A stretch of DNA of 64,000 nt, from NCBI GenBank assembly GCA_037157565.1, contig JAZHRO010000019.1, forward strand, positions 60,820,501 to 60,884,500, in the 5' to 3' direction. The notes under the pieces are model-generated. The model worked only from the letters and a program-made list of their open reading frames with translations, did no database searches and was not told the origin of the DNA. Origin of the DNA: Thalassia testudinum. Lineage: Eukaryota; Streptophyta; Magnoliopsida; Alismatales; Hydrocharitaceae. How positions within the stretch are numbered: the stretch's first letter is position 1; each line of letters starts with the position of its first letter. The translations under genes were made by a program, and so were the position numbers. Positions 46,961 through 57,189 of this stretch are shown here, in pieces.

Positions 46961-49289
46961 GCTATATATCGTAAGGAATGGCAACTCACTTTGCTAATGG
47001 TAGAAAACATTTAGAAACTCCGAGTTGGGTGAAGCAGTTGAAAAAATGCAATCTTTAGAGTCAATCACATAGTGTAAAGGAGGAATTTGTAGTTGGCCAA
47101 TTTGGTTAGGTTCACTTATTGAATTAAAGACTTGCCCTATCAAAGAGTAATGACGTCAAGGCTCCATCAACAATCCACTTAGTTTATCATTCACCTCTGA
47201 TCACAAAGTGGTTGATCGACCAAGGGGTTAGGGTCATCAAGGGAAAAAGGTCAACTATACACCTTAAATTACAAGATTTACATGAAAGATCCCTCTACCA
47301 TAAGGAAGGGATATCCAATCCCTCCAATCCATTTTCGAAGTGAAAATCACAAATCCTAACAACTTCCAATTCCAACAGAATTCCGTCGTAAGTCACATGG
47401 ATCTAGTACCTATTTTTAGTATTGTATTTGTGATTTTTGGAAATTCTTGGAACGATTGCCCCTTGGAAAAGGAAGAGTCCAAATTGGTTATTTTAGAGAA
47501 CATTGGTGGGAATGCCTTATTGGAAATATAGCAACATTTGTACCTTCTTTCATTTCTATGAGTGGAACCACTTTCGATATGATTGGATTGCGTCGAATCT
47601 TCCAATTTTCAAAATGTGTTCTCCTTATTGTTTCGGAAGGGACCATTTTCTATGGAAAACATCATTCTTACCGTTGCCATAATTATGATATGCAGTAGAA
47701 ATAAGGATACGATTCTCAGTGAAAGTCCGATTTGGACCTAATCCACTAGGATGTAACAACAAATAGGAACAATCTCATCGAAACTTGGGTTCAAGATATC
47801 AAAGGTACGATTTAGAAAATGATTCTAAAATAGATGATACTATTATGACAATATGCAATGATATTTTGGTTCTAAAAGTGCATTTTCTTATTCATATGAA
47901 ACATTTCCTATTTCTGATAGATAGAGCAATACATAGTATTACTTGGATTATGAGAGTCAAGATGCATGATATGGTCAGAAATCTATATAACAATCTAGAG
48001 AAAAGAAATAGGAGTTTCCTCAAAGAAATGAGATAAAAATGGAGCAAAGGAAAAATCCATGGGAGCATAAAACCTTAGATGGCTAGGTCTTTATTCTTTT
48101 TTTTTTGAAAGGTGCTAGGTTTTTATTCTTTACTACTAATTAAAAGAAGAGGTAAGCATAATAAATAAAGACACATGGGACAAGCGGGTCCACCACTAAA
48201 ACTGATATACATAATTACATATATCAAGACTGTCCAAGTTAGATATTGATGATGCCAGATTTTCCTAGCTCAAGGCAAAGATCTGATTAAAGAGAAGATC
48301 TAAGCAAAACCTGTACAAACCAAGGCTCAATAATAACTGGAGCTAGACAAACTTAGATGAGGTCGGTAAGTTAGACATCACGAGAAAACAAGAAAATTCC
48401 TAACAAGAACAACAAAAGCTTGTGTAGCTTGATCTATGAAAACTTGAAACAAGAGATAAGTCGGTAGGAGCAAATCGAATGAGGGATCACTTGACTTCTC
48501 TTTCATTAAAGAGGAATTTGGACAAATAAGTCCAGCAGGCTTCCATAGATTGGGGATGGATCCATGTAGCATCCACAAGGATCATGTCGATGCCCATAAT
48601 ACTTCAGAAAAGACAAGGTATTTACTTTCCTAAAAAAAGAGTGTGCTTGCACAAGCCATGAGAAGATCTTAAACAATCGAAAAAACTTCCATCCTTGCGG
48701 CAAGGAAAAGACAAACTTTAGCTTTATACATTAGATCATCCCATAAATATGAAGACACTAATTGGGAAAACCCCATGTCGAAAAAGGTAGAGGACAAATC
48801 CTATGGATTAGATGCCACATCACCACTCTAACAACAATTTGTCATGAAAAAAAATATGTTCAATAACTTTTATCATTGGTTGTAAGTCTTTGGTGTTGTC
48901 CATGTAAAACCCAAGGAAAGTCCAGTTGAGGACAAGTCCAATATTGGATAGGCTACTCTATGTAACAAGTGCAACTCATAGTTGCTCTCTAGCCTTCGTA
49001 AAATAACTGTCATATAGTGCATGTGGAGGGAAAGAAGCCCCTCCTTATGTAGCCTCGATTTAAGGGTGAATATGGATAGAACTCTCTATATGCTCGATGT
49101 GCAATAGAACTTCCTTTTTCTCATAATACTTGGGTGAAGGACAATAAGATGTAACTTGATGTAGACCAGCAAACTTCCTAAGGGGTCCACCATTGAATGG
49201 GGCATCAAAGATGTGATTGATACTCGCATTACCTGGAAAGGAAGATGACAAGGTAAAATTTAATGAGAAATAGGTTCCCATGTACATTG
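46961..49289. other. Unassigned region with a few open stretches
   Basis: No domain recognised. Two plus-strand frames, 47447-47698 and 47785-48036, have an AT-rich, organelle-like composition (for example HFLIHMKHFLFLIDRAIHS) and may come from organelle DNA, but I cannot name a gene. The stretch also contains a tiny insertion with a 17-bp target duplication (48082-48130). The rest is blank. Confidence 0.35.
48082..48130 (-). mobile_element. Ultra-short LINE-like insertion with 17-bp duplication
   Basis: GCTAGGTCTTTATTCTT (48082-48098) and GCTAGGTTTTTATTCTT (48114-48130) flank 15 bases, TTTTTTTTGAAAGGT. Read on the minus strand the insert is ACCTTTC plus an A-tail, resembling the 3' end of the LINE at 56855 (..TTTTTC plus A-tail). 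A long target duplication with a poly(A) end is the hallmark of target-primed reverse transcription. Confidence 0.6.
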
Positions 49290-49605
49290 CCCTTTACCGC
49301 GTGAAAGTGATAAGCACATGAGAGGCATTGCAATGGGTCCTGTCAAGGTGGAAGTAGTATTGAAATGGTCACAGTCGAAATCAGTGATAAAAATATGGAG
49401 TTTCCTTGGTTTAGCCAAATATTACTGCCAATTTATTTAGGATTTCTATAAAATAGCAGTGCCGTTTACAAGTTTGACCAAGAAGGGAGTTAATTTTGAG
49501 TGGACTCCAAAATGTGAGAGAAGTTTCTAGGAGTTGAAGCAGAAGTTGACTTCAACACCAGTGTTAGCATTACCTTTTGGGAGTGGCAGGTTTGTAGTTT
49601 ATAGT

Positions 49606-50099
49606 TGTCCAATTTGGCGAAACGTGGAGCATGGAGGCTCCCTTGGTGAGGGAAAACAGTCCACACAGTAAAAACAGGGAGAAGAGGAGCAGCCGCCAGC
49701 TGCTCATGTTGGCTGGCTGAAGGTGGTTGACGTTGGTGATGATGGTGGCCGGCTATGTGGAGAGAAATAGAGAGAGGAGAGGAACCTTAAATGAATAGGA
49801 AATATTATTATTGACTCAAGAAGAAAATACAATGGGAAGACTCTCTTTATATAGAGAGAATATGTCCCAACAAAATAAGAAACAAATCTTATCTTCTAAA
49901 ATAAGACCAAATCCCAAACAACTTCCTAAAATAAATTTTCCTAAACTCCACTTAACAAAAATACTAAACTTGGACCTTAAGACACCAAAAATAGGACCCT
50001 TAGACCTCTTTGGCACTGCCCTTGATGGGCCCACTGCTGCTGCCACGTGGCATGTTGGCTGGCACATGGTAGTCCCACGTGGCCACCTTATTCCTAACA
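49606..50099 (-). repeat. 3' LTR of small gag-only element
   Basis: 494 bp. Contains CACGTG G-boxes near 50044 and 50076 and a TATA box (CTATATAAAG on the minus strand, 49845-49854). A polypurine GAGAGGGAG (minus strand) adjoins at about 50100-50108. Confidence 0.9.
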
Positions 50100-50154
50100 C
50101 TCCCTCTCAAGTCGAAGGCTAAGAGGCCGATGACTTAGTCTTTAACTCGTGAGG

Positions 50155-51050
50155 CTAGACGCCCCACCACTTTTCTTCCTCGAGAGTCTTGCTCTCGGTC
50201 TTCTCTTTGGATGAGGCAACTATGTAGCCTCTTGCGACCTCCAAAGTCGTTACGTTTGTGGCAACATGAATAGTTGTCGCGACGACCGCCGTTGATTTGT
50301 CTTCACGAAGCATGGCCCATAGCTTCTCGAGATCCTCAAGAGTCAGGGAGTCGACACGCAAGGTGCTAATAGCCCCACGTGTAGGTCTCTCGAACTTGTC
50401 CCAACACTCATCTTGTGGATGATTGGTGTGTCCACAATGTTGGCACTTTGGGAAGACGCGACCAGGGCCTCAACCACGTCCTCTTCCATGGCCCACACTT
50501 GCTCTTGGAATAGCAAATGCGGAGTTCTCGCCCTTTCGCACGACTTCTTCAGGTATCTCCATATTCAGGAGACGGCAAAAGATGGTCTCGAGGTCCATCT
50601 TCCCGTCGAAGGCAAGGATCTGATCATGAGTGGCTCGATAACGGGGATGCAACCCCAATAAAAACTTAGCAGATTGCCAAACTACCCTTGTCTTCCCCTA
50701 CTTGTTGCAACATAATGGCTTGAATATCTCTAACTCCTCGAACAAGGCCTCCATCTTCTCATAGTACTTGGTCAAGGAAAGATCTCCCTCACTTGTCCAA
50801 ATACGAGTATACAACTCAATAATACACGCGTTACTTGATGTTTGGGCATACTTCTTCTCCAGGGTCGTCCAAATGTTGTAAGTGCTCTTTTTGTAGAGCA
50901 TGTTTGAGGCGATGCATGGGTCCATCGAGTTCATGAGCTAGTTCATGATGATGTAGTTCTCCTTCTCGAACTTCCTTTTCTTGTCATCAGTTTGCTCCGG
51001 TGGCTCTTCGAGGAAAACACTAAGTTTCTCCTATCCTCTGACAAATATCT
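50155..51050 (-). pseudogene. gag: Copia-type gag of small element, broken
   Basis: On the minus strand MNSMDPCIASNMLYKKSTYN..WTTLEKKYAQTSSNACIIELYTR..DLSLTKYYEKMEALFEELEIF (50698-50934) is the gag core, with the L-x-K-Y-x..L-x-x-Y-Y pattern common in plant Copia gag. Further on, in another frame, CQHCGHTNHPQDEC (about 50410-50452) is a perfect CX2CX4HX4C zinc knuckle. It is followed by a Glu/Lys-rich tail ending near 50155. Several stops lie between the parts. Confidence 0.78.
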
Positions 51051-51295
51051 TGAAGGCGTGAGCCCACGAGACAGTTGGAGGCACCATGTAGCTTGATGGT
51101 TGTCCTGCAAACAATCACCTTGCTTTCTCCTGGTCCCAACGTGGTGTCACCAACCATCATGGAAGCTTCTGTCATCATTTACCATCTTCCTTCTCCGCGT
51201 AAGGTGCCAGATTTGTTGAGGAAGACTTTCCCCGAAGACAAGAGCCACCAACATGCGGTCAAAAACCTACATGCGCAAAAGAGCCTAGACCGTAG

Positions 51296-51307
51296 GCTCT
51301 AATATTA
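51296..51307 (-). other. Decayed initiator-Met primer site of small element
   Basis: TAATATTAGAGC on the minus strand, directly after the 5' LTR end. It equals TGGTATCAGAGC with three G-to-A or C-to-T changes. Confidence 0.7.
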
Positions 51308-51825
51308 TGTCAAGTTTGGAGCAACGTGGAGTGTGAAGGCTCCCTTGGCGTGGGAAAATAGTCCACGTGGGAAAAACAGGGAGACAGGGGCAGCCACCGA
51401 CTGCCCTTGTTGGCTGGCTGAAGGTGGTTAACGTTGGTGGTGATGGTGGCCGGCTATGCGTAGAGAAGTAGAGAGAGAAGATGAGCCTTAGATGAATAGG
51501 AAATATTATTATTAACTCAAGAAGAAAATACAATTGGAAGATTGTTTTTTTGAAAAGTCAGGGCAGACCCTTTATATAGAGAACATATCCAACAAAATAA
51601 GAAATAAATCTTATCTTTTAAAATAAGAAAGATCAAATCCCAAACAACTTTCTAAAACAATTTTTCCTAAATTGCACTTAAGAAAAATACTAAACTTAGA
51701 CCCTAAGACACCAAAAATAGGACCCTTAGTCCTTGTTGCCGCTAACCTTGATGGGCCCACTACTACTTCCACGTGGCCTGTTGGCTGGCACGTGGCAGTC
51801 CCACGTGTTCACCTTACTCCTAACA
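51308..51825 (-). repeat. 5' LTR of small gag-only element
   Basis: 518 bp. Three CACGTG G-boxes (51770, 51789, 51802) lie within the first 56 bp of the LTR in element orientation. The TATA box CTATATAAAG (minus strand) is at 51570-51579. It is 24 bp longer than its partner, explained by an extra T-run/GAAAAGTCAGGGCAGA piece at about 51543-51568. Confidence 0.9.
51768..51808. promoter_or_regulatory. G-box cluster in 5' LTR of small element
   Basis: CACGTG at 51770-51775, 51789-51794 and 51802-51807, about 190-240 bp upstream of the TATA box. G-boxes bind plant bZIP and bHLH factors, for example in light or abscisic-acid responses. The partner LTR keeps two and has one mutated to CACATG. Confidence 0.75.
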
Positions 51826-53689
51826 ATAGTGATGCCTCATATTTAGGTCTTGGTTGTGTATTGATGTAGAATGGTCAAGTGCTTGTATACGCATCATAAC
51901 TTTGTGATCATGAGAAAAATTATCTTATACATGATCTTAAGTTGGTAGCCATTGTATTTTCCTTTAAGGTTTGGAGGCATTACTTATATGGAAATCTTTT
52001 CATATCTTCAAAAATCACAAGAGTTTGAAATTTATAGCTAAATATAAATCAGGGCTATTGGATGGATCTATTGAAGAACTACGATTGTATGATCCAATAC
52101 CTTCCAGAAAAGGGTAATGTGGTAGTTGATGCCTTGAGTAGAAATTTAACTGCAATGGTCGCTCGACTCCAGGTACAAGAGTAGAACTAGTTAACTGAAA
52201 TTAGCAATTGGAAACTAGCCATGAGTCAGAATTTCTTGGGCACACTTGCAATATCTCGAAGGTTGCAACCAAAGCTTATTTCTAAGAACAAAAGGAATCA
52301 ATTCCCTAATCCAAATTGAAAATTCGAGACAGAGTGACATGGCAGTTACTTGATTTCTCTTTAGTTGATGGGGTACTTTACTTTCGAAGACGATTATGTG
52401 TACCTCATAATGAAGCCGTGAAAAGGGAGTTGATGTATGAAGCTCATAATTCCAAATTGACTACATTGTGGGAGCAACAGAACGTACAAGGAACATTCAA
52501 AAGGACTTCCGATGGAAAGGAATGAAGCGGGATATACTAGATATGTTAGCCGTTGTTTGATTTGTCAGCAAGTGAAAGTTGAGCACAGAAGTCTAACTGG
52601 ATTATTACAACCTATTCCAGTGCTCGTGTGGAAATAGGAAGATATCACCATGGATTTTGTCGAGGAGTTACCACGAACTTCGAGTGGACACGATACCATC
52701 TAGGTGATTGTGGCCACATTGACTAAGCTCATTTCTTGGCAATAAAGACCACTTACAAACTAAGTCAACTTGTCGATTTGTATATCAAAAAAGTGGTCAG
52801 GCTCCATGGAATTCCCAAGGATATTGTGTCAGGTCAAGATCCAAGATTTGTCTTGCACTTTTGGACCAGTTTATAAGAAGCCTTGGGTACAAAGCTGAAA
52901 TTCAATTCAGTTTACCATCCCCAAACCGATGGGTAGCTTGAAAGAATTATTTAGACTCTTGAGGATTTACTAAGGTCCTGTGCACAGGAATGGCAAGGAT
53001 CATGGGAGCATCATCTGCCACTTGTCGAATTTACCTACAACAATAGTTACCATGCAGGCATAGGCATGGCGTCTTTTGAGGCACTATATAGGCAAACGTG
53101 TTCTTCACGGATTGGTTGGGTAGAGACGAGAGAAGTTTGTTTAGGGCTTAAAATTGGTATAGCAAATGACAAATAAAGTAGCAATCCTCAGACAAAAGTT
53201 GTTGGCCACTAAATCTAGATGGAAAAGCAACAATGACCAACGTCATCGAGAATTACAATTCCAAGTTGGCGACAAGGTGCTTATTCAGGTATCTTCCATG
53301 AAAGGTATACAATGATTTGGAATCAATGGGAGGTTACGACCATGATATCTTGGGCCCTTTTAAAATCATAGGATGAGTTGGTCCTGTTTAGCTTTACATC
53401 CTCACTTATCAACTGTAAATGATGTATTTCACGTGTCTATATTGAGAAAGTATGTGCCAGATGAAAGCCACCTGGCATGCTATGACAATCTATAGATTGA
53501 GCCAAATCTCACCTATAAAGAACCAGTTTAGATCTTAGATCATGCAATGAAGAGGCAATGCAACAAAGTTGTGCCTCTTGTGAAGGTACTTTAGCATACT
53601 GAAGTCGAAATGCAAATCAAGCACCCCTACTTGTTTCAAAATTGCAATATGTTCGATTTTGAGGATGAAACTTTTTTAAGGGGGTAGGG

Positions 53690-54430
53690 TGTAAGGGCTC
53701 AAATTTTAATTACCTAGTTACTGATATGGACGTTTTGGCTTAATTAAGATTATATTTGTTCCATAATTTCGACAATGGGAATTTCTTTGGCCTTTAAACA
53801 AGGATTAAGGGCCAACACCAAGCACACATACCCAACCCAAAGTTCTATTTGCTATAAAAACTTGCTTTGGGGACCAATTATTACTTATTTATGAGCATAT
53901 GAGGGCTATTTTGAAATGGTAGAAATTGGAGGGGCTAACTTTTAATAAGCAGTATTAGGTGGAAGGGCATAATAATGATTTGGTTGGGAAGTACATAAAC
54001 TCCTACATCCTTAAGCGGAGGCAACACCACTAATTCAACCCCACCACCACCTCCATCACCACCATTGCTCACCTACTCTCCTCACAACACCACCACTACC
54101 TTCAAAACCCTCCTCATATTAAATCCTCTTCGTATCACTAGTGCCTCCAACATTCCATAGGAGGCTTTAACCTTCATTGAAGATTGATTAGAGAAGTAAG
54201 GTGTTGGGTTTATGTGAGGGGAAGAGGATGAGAAGAGGAAAAACTTCGTAGTGTTGACTCAAGAGAGATTCGTCAGGAAGACTTGAATTGAGGTTTTGAT
54301 TGGGATTTAGGTAGGTGATTGCAAAGATTTGTGATTTTGGGTTTTCATGATGGAGCTTATGAGTATTGAACACATTTTGTTAGTTGATTAAACATGCCTT
54401 ATTATGTGAAAAAGGAGATTTTTTATGGTG
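53690..54430 (+). repeat. 3' LTR of gypsy remnant, left part
   Basis: Begins TGTAAGGGCTC directly after the polypurine tract. It is interrupted at 54431 by the Athila-family solo LTR (target TGGTG). The rest probably continues from 62561, but without a second LTR the end cannot be set. Confidence 0.65.
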
Positions 54431-55364
54431 TGATGATAACATCATCATGAGCTATAACTAGTTTTAATTAATCATGATTAATTAACAAATGCTCCTACAT
54501 AATCACCTAAGAGACAACTCATTGAATATCCATTCTGAGAAGAATGCATTAAATTAGGGTTAATTCTGCAGCTTTAACATATCATGAATGCAGAATAATC
54601 ACGGGATTTCCCAGGAGTTAATCTAAGGTCTAATGAGCATTAAAGTCTAACAAAAGGGTCCACATAGATAGAAATAGGGTTTCATGCACTTTGAGAACTG
54701 ATATAGCTCCTAAAACCTTAATTTCAGATCCGCTTAAATAACAAAGGTTTTGGTCAAGATTAAATTCATCTAAACCTTCTAAAATTCATAGAAAAATATT
54801 CCATGAGGTTTGAAATCCTTGATTTGACCTTTGGAACCCATTTTGAACTCAAACTGTCACAGACACAATTCTGCACTAATTTAGGTTTCTGCGTAAATTG
54901 CCTAGTCAAACTTAGTCAAAACTCAAATCCGACTTCACCATCAGATTCCTTGGGTCCAAATTAGGTTTGGACCAAAATTTGGGTCCAATCAGAGTCCATC
55001 TTGACCTAGTTTGCATTTTGATCCAATCTGACTCTTTCTCTCTCATACATGCCCCTAACTTCTGAAATCATTGCGTATAGGTCCCTAAGTTTGTCATCTC
55101 CTTCACTAATAGCCCCTTGCCGCCATTGAGGTCAAACCCGACCACACAAGCTTTGACCTAAGCAAATCCCATTCAAATCATCATTAAATCCCACTAAAAT
55201 TGGTGGGATTGATGTCCACACTATGGAGAATCCATTGGGACTGTTCTTGAATCCTAAGTCACTCTGATTCGTGCGTGCGAACGCACAAAATTAGTGGGTC
55301 TTTTCTTGATTCCCAAAGGAGCCAATCAGAGCTCCTTCCTGTTCTAGAGCTCGGCCATGAGCTC

Positions 55365-55372
55365 TATATAAG
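55365..55372 (+). promoter_or_regulatory. TATA box of Athila-family solo LTR
   Basis: TATATAAG at the position equivalent to the TATAAAAG boxes at 10091 and 31473. Confidence 0.5.
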
Positions 55373-55679
55373 CTTTAGCAACCCTGCCTTCTCAAATTAG
55401 TTTGATTTTGGCCGCAAATCTTCACCAAATTCCCCTCTCCAGCCACCTCCACCGTAGCTCTGGCGACCCTTCTCCAACCTCCTCCCACTGCCACGTACTA
55501 TAAGCAGCAGGAACGTCTTCATCTCCTTCCTCTGCTTCTCGCGACACCGGCAGAAACCATCCAGACCTCCTCATCGTCGCCACTCCTTCCACCGGAGGCA
55601 TTCTCTTCCATGGCGTCGGCCAATCAAAGCCGACGCCCTCCTGCTCCTTTCGACCGTTACCACTAGGTTCCCTAACTTC

Positions 55680-55979
55680 CTATGCCCCTCTACTCTCTTT
55701 CCCCCTCTTTAAACTCTAGTTTCGACCACAGACCAAGCCTCTCCCCATCGTCTTCCTTCGCTCCGGCAATGCCTCCCGCACTCTACACTGCACGAAACAC
55801 CTTCACAACTTCCGCCTTGCTTCCACCAACAAAACTCCTCATCCTATTTTGCAGATTACCTACTCCAACGCTCCACCGAACAATCCCACATCCGTTCACC
55901 CCTTCCGCCTCCGTCTGGCCACCACACACCCTAATTCACCACAAAGCCGCCACTACCACCTTCACCATCATCTGGTGAA
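55680..55979 (+). other. Open frame inside solo LTR, not a gene
   Basis: A Pro/Thr/Ser/Leu-rich open stretch in the C-rich part of the LTR, at the place where the other Athila LTRs also have accidental open frames. No domain. I take it as a composition effect. Confidence 0.4.
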
Positions 55980-57189
55980 GCCTTTGAGCTTTTTAACAGG
56001 GGCTCTTAGCTCATATTTTGACTTTTAGGTCTTCACCATCCGACCGCCGTCACCTCCATCTTCCCCGACCACGACCGCTGTGCTTCGACCTATTCCAACC
56101 CTGCTAACACCCCCAGGTGATGTGGCCCAGCTTTAGGACCCTTCCCAGGTCCTCAATCGAAGGACTCAGTAGTTGCAGCACATCCAATTGACGAAACCTC
56201 TGCTACGGCTTTGCGCGAAGAAGGCAGGGACAATAATCCCACCTCGTGAAGTGAAAGGCTCGCGACCACGGATAAATTGATTTTGTGTTCTGGGCTCTTT
56301 GCCTCAGAACACGGGTGAGGTCCCCTTCACCTTACCTTGCACTCCTCGGTCACCATACATGCCTGGTGACCTTGGTCAGATCTGATTACCCGAATTCGAG
56401 TACCCGTACATGGATCCGATTATATGCTGGGTTTGAGAGAAGAGAATAGTTTGTGAGGAGGGGGAGGGTTTTGCTCTTTGCTTAAATGCGTGCCTTTGGA
56501 GAAAAGTTGAACACTTAGCCTCTAAAGAGAAGGCCGTGCCTTGTACTTGAGAAGGAAGGCTTTGAAGGAGGGAAGGTTCAGAAGGAAAGAGAGGCTTAAG
56601 AGCCTTTGTGCTATGCTCTGATAAGGCGTCTAGTCATCAGACCCGACGTCTAATTTGGTTGTGAACATTGGCATTATTTGAATGGTTGATTTAAGTACTA
56701 TAGTTAACATTGAATTCTGATTGAAGATTACTGTTAAATAATTTGAATATGAGATGCATGCTTAACTAGAGGATCTAACTGGTGATCTAAATCACCACTT
56801 TTTAGATTTTCTTTATTCTTTTTATCTCATCACCATTTGAATTACAATCTGACAATTTTTTTTTTTTGAAAAAGGAAAGGGTAGTTATCCAGATTGATAC
56901 TACCCAACTATATTAAAGAAAGAACCAACAGCCAACGCCAATACAAGGGGCAAACACCAAGACCCCTCACTCACAAGGACTCACTCCAGAGTTTAAACAA
57001 AATAGTAACAGACTCCACAAAATTCTCCACATAAGGCCTCTGCCCTCTGAAGACAGCAGCATTCCTACCCAACTAGATGCCCCACAGGACCACCAACGGT
57101 CTGGCCCTCTCCTTCTTCGTCCGAAAGACATTCTGCCCAGCATTACCCCCTCCAGCTCTATAGCTGCACCAAAACTCATCAAATGACTG

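Larger units (their letters stand above)
49606..51825 (-). mobile_element. Small gag-only LTR retrotransposon nested in gypsy pol
   Basis: 2220 bp, TGTCC..TAACA, with perfect 5-bp duplications ATAGT at 49601-49605 and 51826-51830. LTRs are 49606-50099 and 51308-51825. Internal DNA is only about 1.2 kb and codes on the minus strand for a Copia-type gag with a zinc knuckle. No pol. Removing it restores the gypsy frame (..VVYS|DASYLG..). Unrelated in LTR sequence to the element at 41484. Confidence 0.92.
49290..53689 (+). mobile_element. pol: 5'-truncated Tekay-like gypsy pol remnant
   Basis: It begins inside reverse transcriptase (..GPVKVEVVLKWSQ.., IWSFLGLAKYYCQFI, FTSLTKKGVNFEWTPKCERSF, 49300-49600). 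After the nested element it resumes with RNase H (YSDASYLGLGCVLM, 51826-51870; VVVDALSRNL near 52120), the integrase zinc region CLICQQVKVEHRSLTGLLQP (about 52557-52615), the core (ITMDFVEELPRTSSGHD) and a chromodomain-like end (IMQ.., TEVEMQIKHPYLF-type sequence, FDFEDE, 53530-53675). A polypurine tract AAGGGGGTAGGG (53678-53689) closes it. Heavily broken. It is a second, different member of the chromovirus group. Confidence 0.82.

Noticed and set aside
46961..46965. Clean target duplication for the gag-only Copia element
   Set aside because: GATGT against GCTAT matches in only three of five bases, so I do not count it as support for the borders.
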